The notes: generated by a model from the letters alone, not told the origin. A stretch of 64,000 nt of DNA from Nevskiales bacterium (GCA_028698335.1 JAQVDP010000006.1:175423-239422), one strand, 5' to 3'; counted from the first letter of the stretch, positions 18,771-28,769 are shown. Numbers and translations are program-made.

Positions 18771-19142
18771 ATGGACATCGAAGGGCGTATCGCATTCAGC
18801 GTCGTGTCGCGTTCCGAGCAGGACGCGGTGGCCGAAATGCCGGTGCAGGCGGGGATCCTGAATCCGTTCGGAACGGTCCATGCCGGTGCGATGCTGTGGT
18901 TCGCGGACGTGACCGCGACGGCGCTGGTGCTGGGCGGACAGAACGCAACCGAAGGCATGAAGGGCTTTCCGCTGGCGATCAACCTGAACGCGAATCTGCT
19001 GGGCAACCAGCGCGACGGCGTCCTCCGGGCGGTGTCGACCTTCGTCCGCAAGGGGCGCAGCGTCAGCGTCGTGCGCACGGCCGTCTACGGCGGCGAACGT
19101 CTGCTCGCCGACGTCACGACCAGCCACGTGCTCTCGGGTTGA
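18771..19142 (+). CDS. PaaI-family thioesterase, second copy
   Basis: The 123-residue hotdog protein has NPFGTVHAGAMLWFADVTATAL, the PaaI-type active-site helix, and a C-terminal VSTFVRKGRSVSVVRTAVY strand set. It is shorter than and only distantly similar to the thioesterase at 17641-18156. It is divergent from the MarR gene and shares its control region. It probably hydrolyses an acyl-CoA; the substrate is unknown. Confidence 0.88.
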   Translation: MDIEGRIAFSVVSRSEQDAVAEMPVQAGILNPFGTVHAGAMLWFADVTATALVLGGQNATEGMKGFPLAINLNANLLGNQRDGVLRAVSTFVRKGRSVSVVRTAVYGGERLLADVTTSHVLSG

Positions 19143-19151
19143 GCGCCGGGC

Positions 19152-20054
19152 TCAGCCCGATGCGCCCAGATGCCCGGCCAGCCAGTCGCGTGCGGCCGAC
19201 GCGCCCAGCTCGAACTGCGCGTCGTAGACCTCCATGTGCCCGCCCTTGACCAGCAGCAGCTCCTTGGGTTCGAGCGCCCGGCGATAGGCGTCCAGCGCGA
19301 TGTCGGTGGGGGTGCAGATGTCCTGCGTGGTCAGGATCATCAGCAGCGGTGCCGGGCTGATCTGTTCGACGAAGCGGCCGGGTTCGTACTCCATCATCAT
19401 CTCGACCGAACGCAGCGTGACCTCGTTGAGCCACATCGGCGTGCCGAGCATGCCCGAGCCGCCGATGAACTCCCATTCCTCCGGCGACGGCAGTGCGCAC
19501 AGCGCGCCGCGTTCGGCGAAGACCGGCATCATCGCCGGCGGTTCGCCGCGGAAGCGCGCGTCGCGGTCGGCGTCGAACTGGCGCCGCAGTTCCTCGAATT
19601 CCTCCTCGCGGAACACGCGCCGGGCGTTGGCCAGCCCGGAGATGAACGGGACTTGCGACACCACCGCCTTCACGCGCTTGTCGAGCGCGGCCACCGGCAG
19701 TACATGCCCGCCGCTGTAGCTGGTGCCCCAGATGCCGATGCGTTCGCGGTCGATCTCCGGCTGCAGCCCGGCGAAGGTGATCGCGTCACGATAGCCCTGC
19801 ACCTGCAGCCACGGATCCGATTCGAGCCGGGGCGTGCCGTCGCTGCTGCCGAAGTTGCGGTGGTCGTAGACCACGCAGGCCAGGCCGGCGCCGCAGAAGA
19901 TGTCGGCGTAGCGGTCCAGGAACAGCTCCTTGACCGCCGAGAAACCGTGCGCCATGACGACGCAGGGAAAGGGGCCGGACCCGCCATCCGGTGTCTGCAG
20001 CCAACCGCGCAGGGTGACGCCGTCGGACGTCCTGAACTCGATCTCGCGCCGCAT
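19152..20054 (-). CDS. Alpha/beta hydrolase (YcjY-like)
   Basis: The 300-residue protein has the oxyanion region VVMAHGFSAVKELFLDRYAD, the nucleophile elbow GTSYSGGH, an acid near LTTQDICTPTD and the catalytic His in VKGGHMEVY. This fits the S15/YcjY-like hydrolases. AGGAGGAG precedes this ATG, 20 codons inside a longer open frame. The substrate is unknown. It converges on the thioesterase with a nine-base gap. Confidence 0.88.
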   Translation of the reverse strand: MRREIEFRTSDGVTLRGWLQTPDGGSGPFPCVVMAHGFSAVKELFLDRYADIFCGAGLACVVYDHRNFGSSDGTPRLESDPWLQVQGYRDAITFAGLQPEIDRERIGIWGTSYSGGHVLPVAALDKRVKAVVSQVPFISGLANARRVFREEEFEELRRQFDADRDARFRGEPPAMMPVFAERGALCALPSPEEWEFIGGSGMLGTPMWLNEVTLRSVEMMMEYEPGRFVEQISPAPLLMILTTQDICTPTDIALDAYRRALEPKELLLVKGGHMEVYDAQFELGASAARDWLAGHLGASG

Positions 20055-20164
20055 GAGGTCTCCTCCTCGCCGGTGATCCGGTCTGCTTCGTGAACGAAGC
20101 ATGCAGCTCAGCACGTTCGGCGCCGCCGGGCCCCACCACTATGGGTGGGTCGGCCCTGGGGGGC

Positions 20165-20617
20165 TCAGCCCTCCATGTGCCGCTGCAGATTCGCCAGCGC
20201 GATCCGCGACATGCGCGCCATGCGGCCGCGCAGCAACGGCATCAGCAGGCGGCTGAGCCCACGGGTGGAGAAGGTCAGCGTGCGGGTGAAGCGCGTACCC
20301 TGCGTGCTCGGCGCGAATTCGTAGCGGATCCGCAGCCAGCCGTCGGACATCCGGCCTTCGGTCTCCCACAGCCGGTACGGTTCCGCGGCCAGGACCCGGT
20401 AGCGGGTCTGGCGCCTGAGTGTCAGCGGCAGCGGCGACAGCGGCTGTACCGCGATCACCTCGTCGAAGCTGTCGCCAACGGCCAGGGTGTCGCGATCGGC
20501 CCGGGCGGACAGCGAATTCGGATGCCAATGGTGCCAGCGCCACGGGCGCGTGACCTCGTCGTACAGCGCCTGCGGCGTGCAGCGCATCTCGACGCTGTTG
20601 ACGATGCGGACGCTCAT
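20165..20617 (-). CDS. SRPBCC (START-like) family protein
   Basis: The 150-residue helix-grip protein starts with MRCTPQALYDEVTRPWRWHHWHP, typical of polyketide cyclase/dehydrase-type SRPBCC proteins, and ends in an Arg-rich amphipathic helix. It may bind a hydrophobic ligand. Its start overlaps the stop of the upstream hydrolase by four bases, so the two are translated together. Confidence 0.82.
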   Translation of the reverse strand: MSVRIVNSVEMRCTPQALYDEVTRPWRWHHWHPNSLSARADRDTLAVGDSFDEVIAVQPLSPLPLTLRRQTRYRVLAAEPYRLWETEGRMSDGWLRIRYEFAPSTQGTRFTRTLTFSTRGLSRLLMPLLRGRMARMSRIALANLQRHMEG

Positions 20618-21447
20618 GCGGAGGCGGCTGCGCCGAGATGGTCCAGCAGCAGTGCGTTGAGGCGTTCCGGCTGCTCCAGCGGCACCCAGTGCCCGCCGGG
20701 GACGCGTTCATAGCGCCACGGCGCGCCGACATAGCGATCCGAGTTCTTCATCTGCGACTCGACCAGATAGGCATCGCCCTCGCTCCAGATGCCGAGCGTC
20801 GGCGCCTCCACGCTCGGATGCTTGCCGAACAGCACCTGGGACAGATTGGCGCGGTAGATGCCCAGCGCCGCCGTCATGCGGCCGGGCTGGCGCATGCGCT
20901 GCAGAACCTCTTCGACGTCCGGATGGCTGCGCATCAGCGTGCGCAGCCCGGTCGGGCCGCTGCTGAGCAGCAGGCGCTCGCTGATGCCACGCAGCAGGAA
21001 GAACAGCGTGTACCAGCCGGCGATCTTCTGGTCGACGCCGGCCCGCGCGTAGGCGGTCGGATGCCCGACCGAAATCACCGCGAGGCGGTCGACGCGCTGG
21101 GGGAATCGGCCCGCGAACATCCACGCCAGGACCGCGCCCCAGTCGTGCCCGACCACGTGCGCGCGCTGGATGTCGAGATGATCGAGCAGGGCCGCGAAAT
21201 CGCCGAGGATGCGCGCCGCGGCGTAGTCGCCGGTCGACGCCGCCATCGAGGAATCACCGTAGCCGCGCATGTCCGGCGCGATCGCGCGCAGCCCGGCGGC
21301 ATGCAGCGCCTCGATCTGTTCGTGCCACATCTGCGCCGAATCCGGAAAGCCGTGCAGCAGCAGCACGGCCGGACGGGCCGGATCATCCGGCGCCGAGTCG
21401 AGATAGGACAGGGAAAGGCCGTCGTGGTCGTAGCGTGCGCGATGCAT
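20614..21447 (-). CDS. Alpha/beta hydrolase, epoxide hydrolase-like
   Basis: The 277-residue hydrolase has HGFPDSAQMWHEQ (oxyanion HGFPDS), the nucleophile Asp in GHDWGA, and the final His in VPGGHWVPLEQPERL. An Asp nucleophile with HGFPDS is characteristic of epoxide hydrolases and fluoroacetate/haloalkane dehalogenase relatives, so these are the two plausible activities. It is coupled to the SRPBCC gene downstream. Confidence 0.88.
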   Translation of the reverse strand: MHRARYDHDGLSLSYLDSAPDDPARPAVLLLHGFPDSAQMWHEQIEALHAAGLRAIAPDMRGYGDSSMAASTGDYAAARILGDFAALLDHLDIQRAHVVGHDWGAVLAWMFAGRFPQRVDRLAVISVGHPTAYARAGVDQKIAGWYTLFFLLRGISERLLLSSGPTGLRTLMRSHPDVEEVLQRMRQPGRMTAALGIYRANLSQVLFGKHPSVEAPTLGIWSEGDAYLVESQMKNSDRYVGAPWRYERVPGGHWVPLEQPERLNALLLDHLGAAASA

Positions 21448-21540
21448 GTCGGGATCGGATCGTGGGGTTGCGGGATGCCGCGAGCGGACGCGGCGGGCGG
21501 CGCCGTGCCGCGGTTCGGGATCTTAACGTGCGTCGTGGGC

Positions 21541-22401
21541 TCAGGGGTCGAGCGTGACCGGTGCCCGCCAGTCCGGCTGCAAGGTCCTGAGCGGGTGCAG
21601 CGCGCTGACGTGCCCCATGAACGGCGGCCAGATCGAGTAGCCCAGCAGCTCCTGGATCCGCGGCGACATCCGCGCCACCCGCTCCGGCGGAACGCCGAGG
21701 AAGAAATTCTCCTGCGTGCGTGCCCACGGTTCGCAGTACTGGTTGGAAAACGCCAGCCGCGGCGCATCGCTGCGGTTGGCGCCGCCGCGGTGCAGCAGCG
21801 TGCCGAGAAACACCATGCAGGCGCCGGCGGGCATCACCACCGGCTTCAGTTCACGGGTGAGCGCCTCGGGGACCTCGGCATCGGCATCGTAGCCGTCGTA
21901 GATGCCGGCGATGCGGGCGTCGTCCCAGGCGTGGCTGCCCGGCAGGATCTCGGTGCCGCCGTTGTCTGCGGTGAACGGGTCGATCGCGACGATGGTCGAG
22001 ACGCTGATCGCCGGTCGCGGCCGTGGCACGCGGTAGAACTGATCGTCGTAGTGCAGCGGCTGCGCGGTCTCGCCGGGGCGGATGCAGATCGCCTGGCTCG
22101 CGGTCAGCAGATAGCCGGGCTGGAGCAGGCGGTCGAGCAGCGCGAGGACCCGCGGATCCTCGACGATCCGCTCGAAGATCGCGCCGCGGGCGACGAGGGT
22201 GTAGACCCGTTCGGTTGCGTAGCCCTCGAAGTTGTTACGTCCGTTGTGGCGCTGCAGATGGGGCGCCAGCGCGGCCCGTACCGCGTCCAGGTCGGCGGCT
22301 GACAGGAAGCCGTCGAGAACTGTGTAGCCGCGGGACCGCAGCTGCGTCAGGTGAGTCTCGATATCCGCCAGCGGCGCCGCGCCTGCTTTGGCATCGTCCA
22401 T
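21541..22401 (-). CDS. Phytanoyl-CoA dioxygenase (PhyH) family oxygenase
   Basis: The 286-residue non-haem Fe(II)/2-oxoglutarate enzyme has the HxD pair in PLHYDDQFY, a distal His in LLHRGGANRS, and the 2OG-binding Arg nearby (PRLAFSNQY). N-terminal features (LRSRGYTVLDGFLSAADLDAVRAAL) match the PhyH family. It should hydroxylate a small hydrophobic substrate. It is minus-strand, 93 bases upstream of the hydrolase gene, and could be in the same transcript. Confidence 0.88.
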   Translation of the reverse strand: MDDAKAGAAPLADIETHLTQLRSRGYTVLDGFLSAADLDAVRAALAPHLQRHNGRNNFEGYATERVYTLVARGAIFERIVEDPRVLALLDRLLQPGYLLTASQAICIRPGETAQPLHYDDQFYRVPRPRPAISVSTIVAIDPFTADNGGTEILPGSHAWDDARIAGIYDGYDADAEVPEALTRELKPVVMPAGACMVFLGTLLHRGGANRSDAPRLAFSNQYCEPWARTQENFFLGVPPERVARMSPRIQELLGYSIWPPFMGHVSALHPLRTLQPDWRAPVTLDP

Positions 22402-22553
22402 CGATCGGGCTCCTCCGTTGCGCCCGCGTCGGTCGCGGGGTCGTATCGACAACAGTCTAGGCGGCGTACATGGTGCAGTCGACCGGTCGCTTGGGTGTGG
22501 GGGGCGAGGGCTATACTCGAACTCTGGTCCGGAGCCACGGGAGGTGGCGCGGG

Positions 22554-25500
22554 ATGGATCGAGTCGTGCAGGCCGGATCGGAATCGCCGTTTCGGGCGGT
22601 GCTGTTGCTCTGTGACGACGCAGCCGTGTCCGGGCGGGTCCGGGCCGAGCTCGATCGCCTGGGCGTCGCGATCAGCGTGCATGCCCTCACCCGGCGCAGT
22701 GATCTCGAGCGCGATCTGGTCGCCAGCGCGCCGGCCCTGGTTCTGCTCGATCCGGGCATGCCGGGCCTGAACGCGAGGGACGTTCTGCTTGAGTTGCGCT
22801 CGCAGCATCCGGACGCCCCCGTCCTGGTGCTGGCATCCGGACCGCCGGACGAAACGGTCCTCGATCTGCTCGCGGCCGGTGCGGCGGACTGCATCCTGCT
22901 GCCGGACATGAAGCGGCTGGGACCTGCGCTGCAGAGGCTCTCGCAAAAAGCGGCAGCGTCCACCGACCGGCTTTTTCGCCAGCTGGTCGAAACGGCATCG
23001 GACGTACTGATGCTGACGGCGCTCGACGGGACGGTGAGGTACATCAGTCCGGCGGTCAAGACGCTGACCGGATACACGCCGGAGGAGGTCATCGGGCGGC
23101 GCTATCTGGAGTTCATCGCGCCCGAGGATGCCGAGCGCGCCAGGCACTATCTCGCCGAGTTGGTGTCGAGCCCGGGCCGGACCTTCCGTCAGGAACTGCG
23201 CATCCGCTGCAGGGACGGCAGCACGCTCGACGTCGAATCGGCGGTGAGCAATCAGAGCGATGTTCCGGGGATCGGTGGCATCGTCGCCGACGTGCGCGAC
23301 ATCTCCCGCAGCAAGGCGTCGGAGGCGCGCCTGCGCGAGGCCAATACGCTGATCGAGCAGAGTCCGACCGTGCTGTTTCGCTGGCGGGCGCGGCCCGGCT
23401 GGCCCATCGTCCATGTCTCGCAGAACGTCAGGCAGTGGGGCTACGACGCCGATACGCTGATCACCGCGGCGCAGCACTTCGCCGACCTGATGCATCCCGA
23501 CGACGTGGCCAGTGTCGAACGGCAGGTCGATGCCGCGCTCGCGGCCGGCGATGATCGCTTGAACCTGGAATACCGCGTGAAAACCGCCGACGGCACGCTG
23601 CGCTGGGTCAACGAGCACACTGTGATCGAGCGCGATGCCTCGGGAGCGCCGCTGTACTATCAGGGCGTGGTCGCCGATATCACCGAGCGCAAGGCGGTGG
23701 AGCAACGCGAGCAGGCGGAACTCGCGCGGACGCAGGCGCAGCTCGAGGTCATCGGCGTGGTGGGTGCGTCTGAAGCGCTGTTGCGGGGCGACGTGCCCGG
23801 CCTGGCGCGTCAGGCGGCCGAACTGGGCGCCTTCGCACTCGGCGTGGAGCGCGCCAACGTCTGGCTGTTCAATGCCGACGCGACCGAACTGCAATGCGTC
23901 GATCTGTTCGAGGCCACCCCCGCGCGGCACTCGTCGGGGATGGTGCTGACCGAGGCGGAATACGGCAATGAGTTCCGCGCGCTGAAGGCGGCCGGATTCG
24001 TCGCCGCCGATGACGCGCAGACCGATCCGCGCACCATCGGCTACCTCGACGGCTATCTCAGGCCGAACCGCATCACCTCGATGCTCGATGCGGTGATCCG
24101 GATCGGCGACATGCACGTCGGCCTGTTGTGTTTCGAACATGTCGACCAGCCTCACCGCTGGGAAGCCGACGAGATCCGCTTCGCCCAGCAACTGGCGGAC
24201 AAGCTCGGCCTGTGTGTCGAGAGTGGCAGGCGCCTCAAGGCGGACGCGGAGCGTGCGGAGGCGCAACGGGTGGCGCACCTGGGCAACTGGTGGCTGGTGC
24301 CGGAGACGGGCGAAGTGCGATGGTCCGAGGAGGTGTACCGGATCTTCGGCCTGGACCCCGCCAGGCCCGCCCCTGATCTTGGCCATCACCCGGAGCTGCT
24401 GACCGCCGACAGCATGACGCGGCTGAATGCGGCGATCGATGCCAGCGTTGCCGCCGTTCAGGGCTTCGTGCTCGAACTGGAGCTGGCACGCCCTTCGGGC
24501 GAGCACCGCTGGATCGAGGCGCGCGGCGAGCCGGTCTGCAACGCCGACGGTGCGGTCGTGGCGATGCGCGGCACCGCGCAGGACATCACTGAACGCAAGC
24601 AGGCGGAAACGGAGCTGCGGCTGTTCCGTGCCCTCGTCGATCGCACCAGCGACGCGATCGAGGTGCTCGATCCGGTGACATTCCAGTTCCTCGACTGCAA
24701 CGAAGAGGCGTTCCGGGCCCTGGGCTACAGCCGCGAGGAGCTGCTGGGGTTTACGGTGTTCGACATTGATCCTCGGGCCCGGGCGATGGATCTGAAGGCG
24801 ATATCCGAACGTCTCTGCAACGACGAAGTGGTCGTGTTCGACACCATCCACCGGCGCAAGGACGCGACCGAGTTCCCGGTCGAGGTCAGCCTGCGGTATG
24901 TCCGGCAGGACCGCCTCTATCTGGTCTCGGTGGTGCGCGACATCACCGAGCGCAAACGCGTCGAGGAGGATCTTCGCGCGTCGAAGGAAGTCATCGAGGG
25001 CATCCTCGACGCGATCCCGGTGCGGGTGTTCTGGAAGGACGCAAATCTGCGCTATCTCGGCTGCAATGCCGCGTTTGCGCGCGACGCCGGCTATGCTGAG
25101 CCCCGGCAACTGATCGGCAAGGACGACTCGGAAATGGGTTGGCGGGACCAGGCCGAGCTGTATCGGGCCGACGACCGGGCAGTGATCGAGTCCGGGCAGG
25201 CCAAGCTGCTGATCGAGGAGCCGCAGACGACGCCCGATGGTCGCACCATCGTCCTGTTGACCAGCAAACTGCCGCTGCGCGACGCGCGGGGCGAGATATC
25301 GGGCGTGCTCGGAACCTATATGGACGTCACCGAGCACAAGGAGCGCGAGCGTGCGTTGGCGCGCAAGACCCGGGCGCTGACGGCGCTGAGCAGCGGCAAC
25401 AGTGTGCTGGTACATGCCCGGACCGAGGCGGAGCTGTATCAGGACATGGTCAACGCCATCGTCGAGGCTGGCGGCTACAAGATGGCCTGGGTCGGGCTTG

Positions 25501-26486
25501 CCGAACACGGTGAGGGCCTCCCGGTCCGTCCGGTCGGCAAGGCCGGCGACGATACCGGCTACGTCGATGCAGCCAAGCTGACCTGGAGCGACCAGACCGA
25601 GCGCGGACGCGGGCCGTCCGGGCTGTGCATCCGCACCGGGCAATCGGTCATCAGCCGCAACATCGAGACGGATCCTGTGATGGCGCCGTGGCGCGACGCA
25701 GCGCGCGCTGCGGGATTCGCTGCGTCGGCCGCCATCCCGCTGAAGAATGGCGCCGATACCTTCGGCGAGCTCTGCATCTACTCGGCGGATCCGGCGGCGT
25801 TCGACGAAGACGAAATCGCCTTGCTCGAGGAGATGGCCGGGGACCTCGCCTTCGGCGTCATCGCACTGCGCACGCGCGACGCCAATCTGAACAATCTCGA
25901 ACGCCTCGAGCGCAGCATGGAAGGCACGGTACGGGTCCTGGCCGGAACGGTGGAACTGCGGGATCCGTACACCGCCGGTCATCAGCAGCGGGTCGCAACG
26001 ATCGCCGACGCGATCGCGGGGGTCATGGACCTTTCCGAGGACCGCCGGCAGGGACTGCGGCTGGCGGCGATGGTGCACGACATCGGCAAGCTCAGCGTCC
26101 CCTCCGAGATCCTGGCCAAACCCGGGCGGCTCACGAATCTGGAATACCAGCTGGTGATGGCGCACGCCGAGTCCGGGTACGAGATTCTCAAGGACGTCGA
26201 GTTCCCGTGGCCGGTCGCGGAGATCGTGCGCCAGCATCACGAACGTGTGGACGGCAGCGGATATCCGCGGGGGCTGAGTGGAGAGCAGATCCTGCTCGAA
26301 GCCCGCATCCTCGCCGTCGCCGACACGCTGGAAGCGATGAGCACGCATCGCCCCTATCGTCCGGCGCGCGGCGTCGACGCCGCGCTGGACGTCATCGCCG
26401 ACGGCCGCGGGGCGCTGTTCGATCCCGCAGTGGTCGACGCGTGCCTGGAGCTGATCCGCAAGCGCCATTTCGTGCTTCCGGATTGA
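22554..26486 (+). CDS. Multidomain sensor: receiver-like, five PAS, two GAF, HD-GYP phosphodiesterase
   Basis: The 1310-residue cytoplasmic protein reads: receiver-like domain (10-125), PAS (137-260), PAS (262-385), GAF (397-560), PAS (562-683), PAS (685-802), PAS (805-928), GAF (942-1110) and HD-GYP (1122-1310). PAS/PAC boundaries are marked by repeated DITERK motifs. The HD-GYP site is intact (His1175-Asp1176, HHE, GYP near 1236), so it should degrade cyclic di-GMP. The receiver keeps the phospho-acceptor Asp66 (LLDPGMPG) but lacks the usual Lys before Pro (CILLPDMK), so phosphorylation is doubtful. GGAGGTG precedes the ATG. No membrane segment is seen. Confidence 0.93.
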   Translation: MDRVVQAGSESPFRAVLLLCDDAAVSGRVRAELDRLGVAISVHALTRRSDLERDLVASAPALVLLDPGMPGLNARDVLLELRSQHPDAPVLVLASGPPDETVLDLLAAGAADCILLPDMKRLGPALQRLSQKAAASTDRLFRQLVETASDVLMLTALDGTVRYISPAVKTLTGYTPEEVIGRRYLEFIAPEDAERARHYLAELVSSPGRTFRQELRIRCRDGSTLDVESAVSNQSDVPGIGGIVADVRDISRSKASEARLREANTLIEQSPTVLFRWRARPGWPIVHVSQNVRQWGYDADTLITAAQHFADLMHPDDVASVERQVDAALAAGDDRLNLEYRVKTADGTLRWVNEHTVIERDASGAPLYYQGVVADITERKAVEQREQAELARTQAQLEVIGVVGASEALLRGDVPGLARQAAELGAFALGVERANVWLFNADATELQCVDLFEATPARHSSGMVLTEAEYGNEFRALKAAGFVAADDAQTDPRTIGYLDGYLRPNRITSMLDAVIRIGDMHVGLLCFEHVDQPHRWEADEIRFAQQLADKLGLCVESGRRLKADAERAEAQRVAHLGNWWLVPETGEVRWSEEVYRIFGLDPARPAPDLGHHPELLTADSMTRLNAAIDASVAAVQGFVLELELARPSGEHRWIEARGEPVCNADGAVVAMRGTAQDITERKQAETELRLFRALVDRTSDAIEVLDPVTFQFLDCNEEAFRALGYSREELLGFTVFDIDPRARAMDLKAISERLCNDEVVVFDTIHRRKDATEFPVEVSLRYVRQDRLYLVSVVRDITERKRVEEDLRASKEVIEGILDAIPVRVFWKDANLRYLGCNAAFARDAGYAEPRQLIGKDDSEMGWRDQAELYRADDRAVIESGQAKLLIEEPQTTPDGRTIVLLTSKLPLRDARGEISGVLGTYMDVTEHKERERALARKTRALTALSSGNSVLVHARTEAELYQDMVNAIVEAGGYKMAWVGLAEHGEGLPVRPVGKAGDDTGYVDAAKLTWSDQTERGRGPSGLCIRTGQSVISRNIETDPVMAPWRDAARAAGFAASAAIPLKNGADTFGELCIYSADPAAFDEDEIALLEEMAGDLAFGVIALRTRDANLNNLERLERSMEGTVRVLAGTVELRDPYTAGHQQRVATIADAIAGVMDLSEDRRQGLRLAAMVHDIGKLSVPSEILAKPGRLTNLEYQLVMAHAESGYEILKDVEFPWPVAEIVRQHHERVDGSGYPRGLSGEQILLEARILAVADTLEAMSTHRPYRPARGVDAALDVIADGRGALFDPAVVDACLELIRKRHFVLPD

Positions 26487-26537
26487 AGCCGTGCCGCCGG
26501 CTCCGGCGCGCGTCCGGCTCGGCACGGTATCGCGGTT

Positions 26538-28244
26538 TCAGCCGCTGACGACCAGCCGGCGGCGGACCTTGTCGGGAATGCCGGCGACCTCGACGAAGAC
26601 GAGGCCGTCGAGCGCGCCGCCGAAGCTGTCATCGACATTGAATCCGGCGAAGCGGCCGTTGAGATCCAGATACTGCCGCAGCAGCACCGGCAGGCCCGGG
26701 CCGTGCTCGATCCGCGCGACGAGGCGTGACAGCAGCTTCGGCTCGGCGAGCGCGGCGGCGGCCGGCCGCAGCGCCTCGATGCGGTGGCGGCGCGGCGGGG
26801 TGCGGGGCCGGATCATGCGGGTCAGCTGCGGATCGGAGTGGTGCAGGCGCAGCGCCTCGGCGATCACCGCGCGCCCGGTGCCGGAATAGCGCGGGCTGAT
26901 GCTGACCGGGCCGAACAGCCAGCGGATCTGCGGGTGACGCCGCAGGATGCGGTCGATGCCGCTCCACAGCAGGCGCAGGGGCTGGAAGCTGCGCTGCCAC
27001 TCCGGCGTGACGAATGAACGGCCCATCTCGATGCTCGCGCCGAGATGTGTGAAGAGCTGCGCATCGAAGTCGAACAGGCTGTGCGTATAGCAGCCGCCGA
27101 CGCCGTGCGCCGCGAGGATGTCCTCCGAGAAGCCGAGCCGGTAGGCGCCGACGATGCAGCCTTGTTCGCGATGCCACACGAACAGATGGTGGTAGTGGGC
27201 ATCGTAGCGGTCCAGGTCGCGCGGCTGGCCGCTGCCCTCGTCCAGCGCGCGGAAGCTCAGCTCGCGCAGACGGCCGATCTCCGGCAGCGTCCGGGGCAGG
27301 GCGTCGGCGGGCGCGCAGTACACCGAGAACGGCCCGTGGTCGAGCAGATGGCAGTCCGCCGGCAGCCCCTCGATCTCCCCGGTCAGCGCATCGGCGTCGC
27401 CGGCCGGCGCCAGCGGCTGCAGCCGGCGTGCAGGGCCCGGATGCGCGGCGCCCTGTCCCAGTGCATAGGTGATCAGGCGCAGATAGTCGGTCTGCTGTGC
27501 GCGCGGGATCGCGTCCAGTTCATGGCTGTCGACGGCCTCGCCGATGCGCAGTGCCAGCCGGGTGCCGCGCAGGCGGATCAGCTCGCGCGCCAGCAGCACG
27601 GTGCGCAGGCGGCTGTGCACGAGACCGGCCGACAGCGCCGTGAGGCTGGCGCGGCCGGCGACGAAGATCGGCACGACGCGGGCGCCGGTGCGGCGTGCCA
27701 GGGTCGCCACGGTATCGGACCACGGCGGATCGATCACCGCGCGTCGCTTCAGGTCCAGACGGCTGACCTCGCCGGCCGGAAACACCAGCAACAGCCCGCC
27801 GCCCTGTAGGTGGCGCAGCGCGGCGCGCAGGCCCTGGGTGTTGACGCCGCTGCGGAACACGTCGATCGGGGTGATGACCGGCGCCAGCTCCGGCAGGCGC
27901 TGCAGCAGTTCATTGGCGAGCAGGCGCACGTCCGGACGGCGCCGCAGCAGCAGTTCGGTCAGCGCCAGGCCTTCGGCGGCGCCGTAGGGGTGATTGGCGA
28001 TGACCAGCGTCGGGCCGGTCTGCGGCACCGAATCGACCGAGCCGCTGTCGATGCCGCGTTCGATGCCGAGGCCGTCGAGCGCGTAACGCACGAAATCGGC
28101 GGTCGACAGCGCCTGCGGGCGGCGCCGGTACAGCCGGTCCAGCGTCGCCAGGCCGAGCGCATGGTCGCCCGCGGCGGACAGCCACGCGCGGCCCGGGCTG
28201 CGGGGCAGGCCGATGACCGGGGATGCGGGCGGGTGGGTGTGCAT
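26538..28244 (-). CDS. Bifunctional acyltransferase, OlsF-like (PlsC-type plus GNAT-type)
   Basis: The 568-residue protein fuses two acyltransferase domains. The N-terminal half (about 1-270) is PlsC/OlsA-like, with ANHPYGAAEG in place of NHx4D and the motif FPAGEVSR. The C-terminal half (about 285-560) is an OlsB-like GNAT domain, with RALDEGSGQPRDLDRYD, EMGRSFVTPEWQ and GPVSISPRYS. This order matches OlsF, which makes ornithine lipids by N-acylating ornithine and then O-acylating the lyso-lipid. Another amino acid could be the head group. It is last in a seven-gene minus-strand array, 27 bases after the DoxX-like gene. Confidence 0.85.
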   Translation of the reverse strand: MHTHPPASPVIGLPRSPGRAWLSAAGDHALGLATLDRLYRRRPQALSTADFVRYALDGLGIERGIDSGSVDSVPQTGPTLVIANHPYGAAEGLALTELLLRRRPDVRLLANELLQRLPELAPVITPIDVFRSGVNTQGLRAALRHLQGGGLLLVFPAGEVSRLDLKRRAVIDPPWSDTVATLARRTGARVVPIFVAGRASLTALSAGLVHSRLRTVLLARELIRLRGTRLALRIGEAVDSHELDAIPRAQQTDYLRLITYALGQGAAHPGPARRLQPLAPAGDADALTGEIEGLPADCHLLDHGPFSVYCAPADALPRTLPEIGRLRELSFRALDEGSGQPRDLDRYDAHYHHLFVWHREQGCIVGAYRLGFSEDILAAHGVGGCYTHSLFDFDAQLFTHLGASIEMGRSFVTPEWQRSFQPLRLLWSGIDRILRRHPQIRWLFGPVSISPRYSGTGRAVIAEALRLHHSDPQLTRMIRPRTPPRRHRIEALRPAAAALAEPKLLSRLVARIEHGPGLPVLLRQYLDLNGRFAGFNVDDSFGGALDGLVFVEVAGIPDKVRRRLVVSG

Positions 28245-28271
28245 GGCGTGTTCCGAAACGGGCGTTGCGCC

Positions 28272-28769
28272 TCAGACCGCGTCCGGCGCCGCGGGTTTCG
28301 TCCCCAGCAGGCCCAGCAGCAGCGCGCGTCGCTGCCAGATCAGGATCGCGCAGGCGACCCACACGCCGCAGGCCATGATGAAGAGCTGGCCGCCGTCGCT
28401 GCTGCCGTCGGTGTTGCGTACGGCCACGCCCAGCGGCGTGAACAGGTGGAAGAAGATCGCCCCCGAGATTACGCCGAGTCCCAGCAGCGCGCCGAGCCCC
28501 TGCAGGACCCGCCAGCGCGCGACGAAGGTGCCGGCCAGCAGCACGACCGACGCCAGCAGTTCGGCGCTGCCGACGACCTTTGCCGAGAAGATGCCGCCCG
28601 GCGCGAACAGCCCGGCAAAGCCCAGGGATGCGGCCCACGGCTCGAGCTTGCCTTCGAAGATGTAGACCGTTTCCGGCGAGCCGGTGAACTTGAAGAACAG
28701 CGATTGCACGAACACGAAGGCGACGTACAGCGCCAGCGCGATATGTCCGTAGCGGTTGTGGCCTTGCAT
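28272..28769 (-). CDS. DoxX-like small membrane protein
   Basis: The 165-residue inner-membrane protein has four predicted helices. The first ends in FVQSLFFKFTGSPETVYIF, a pattern seen in DoxX/DoxD-type proteins, followed by AKVVGSAELLASVVLLAG. The function in this family is loosely linked to redox and thiol stress. It lies 28 bases after the DinB-like gene in the same operon. Confidence 0.75.
   Translation of the reverse strand: MQGHNRYGHIALALYVAFVFVQSLFFKFTGSPETVYIFEGKLEPWAASLGFAGLFAPGGIFSAKVVGSAELLASVVLLAGTFVARWRVLQGLGALLGLGVISGAIFFHLFTPLGVAVRNTDGSSDGGQLFIMACGVWVACAILIWQRRALLLGLLGTKPAAPDAV

Noticed and set aside
22347..26525. 1392-residue open frame antisense to the HD-GYP sensor
   Set aside because: High G+C removes stops on the opposite strand. 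The sense frame has nine recognisable domains, while the antisense product has none.
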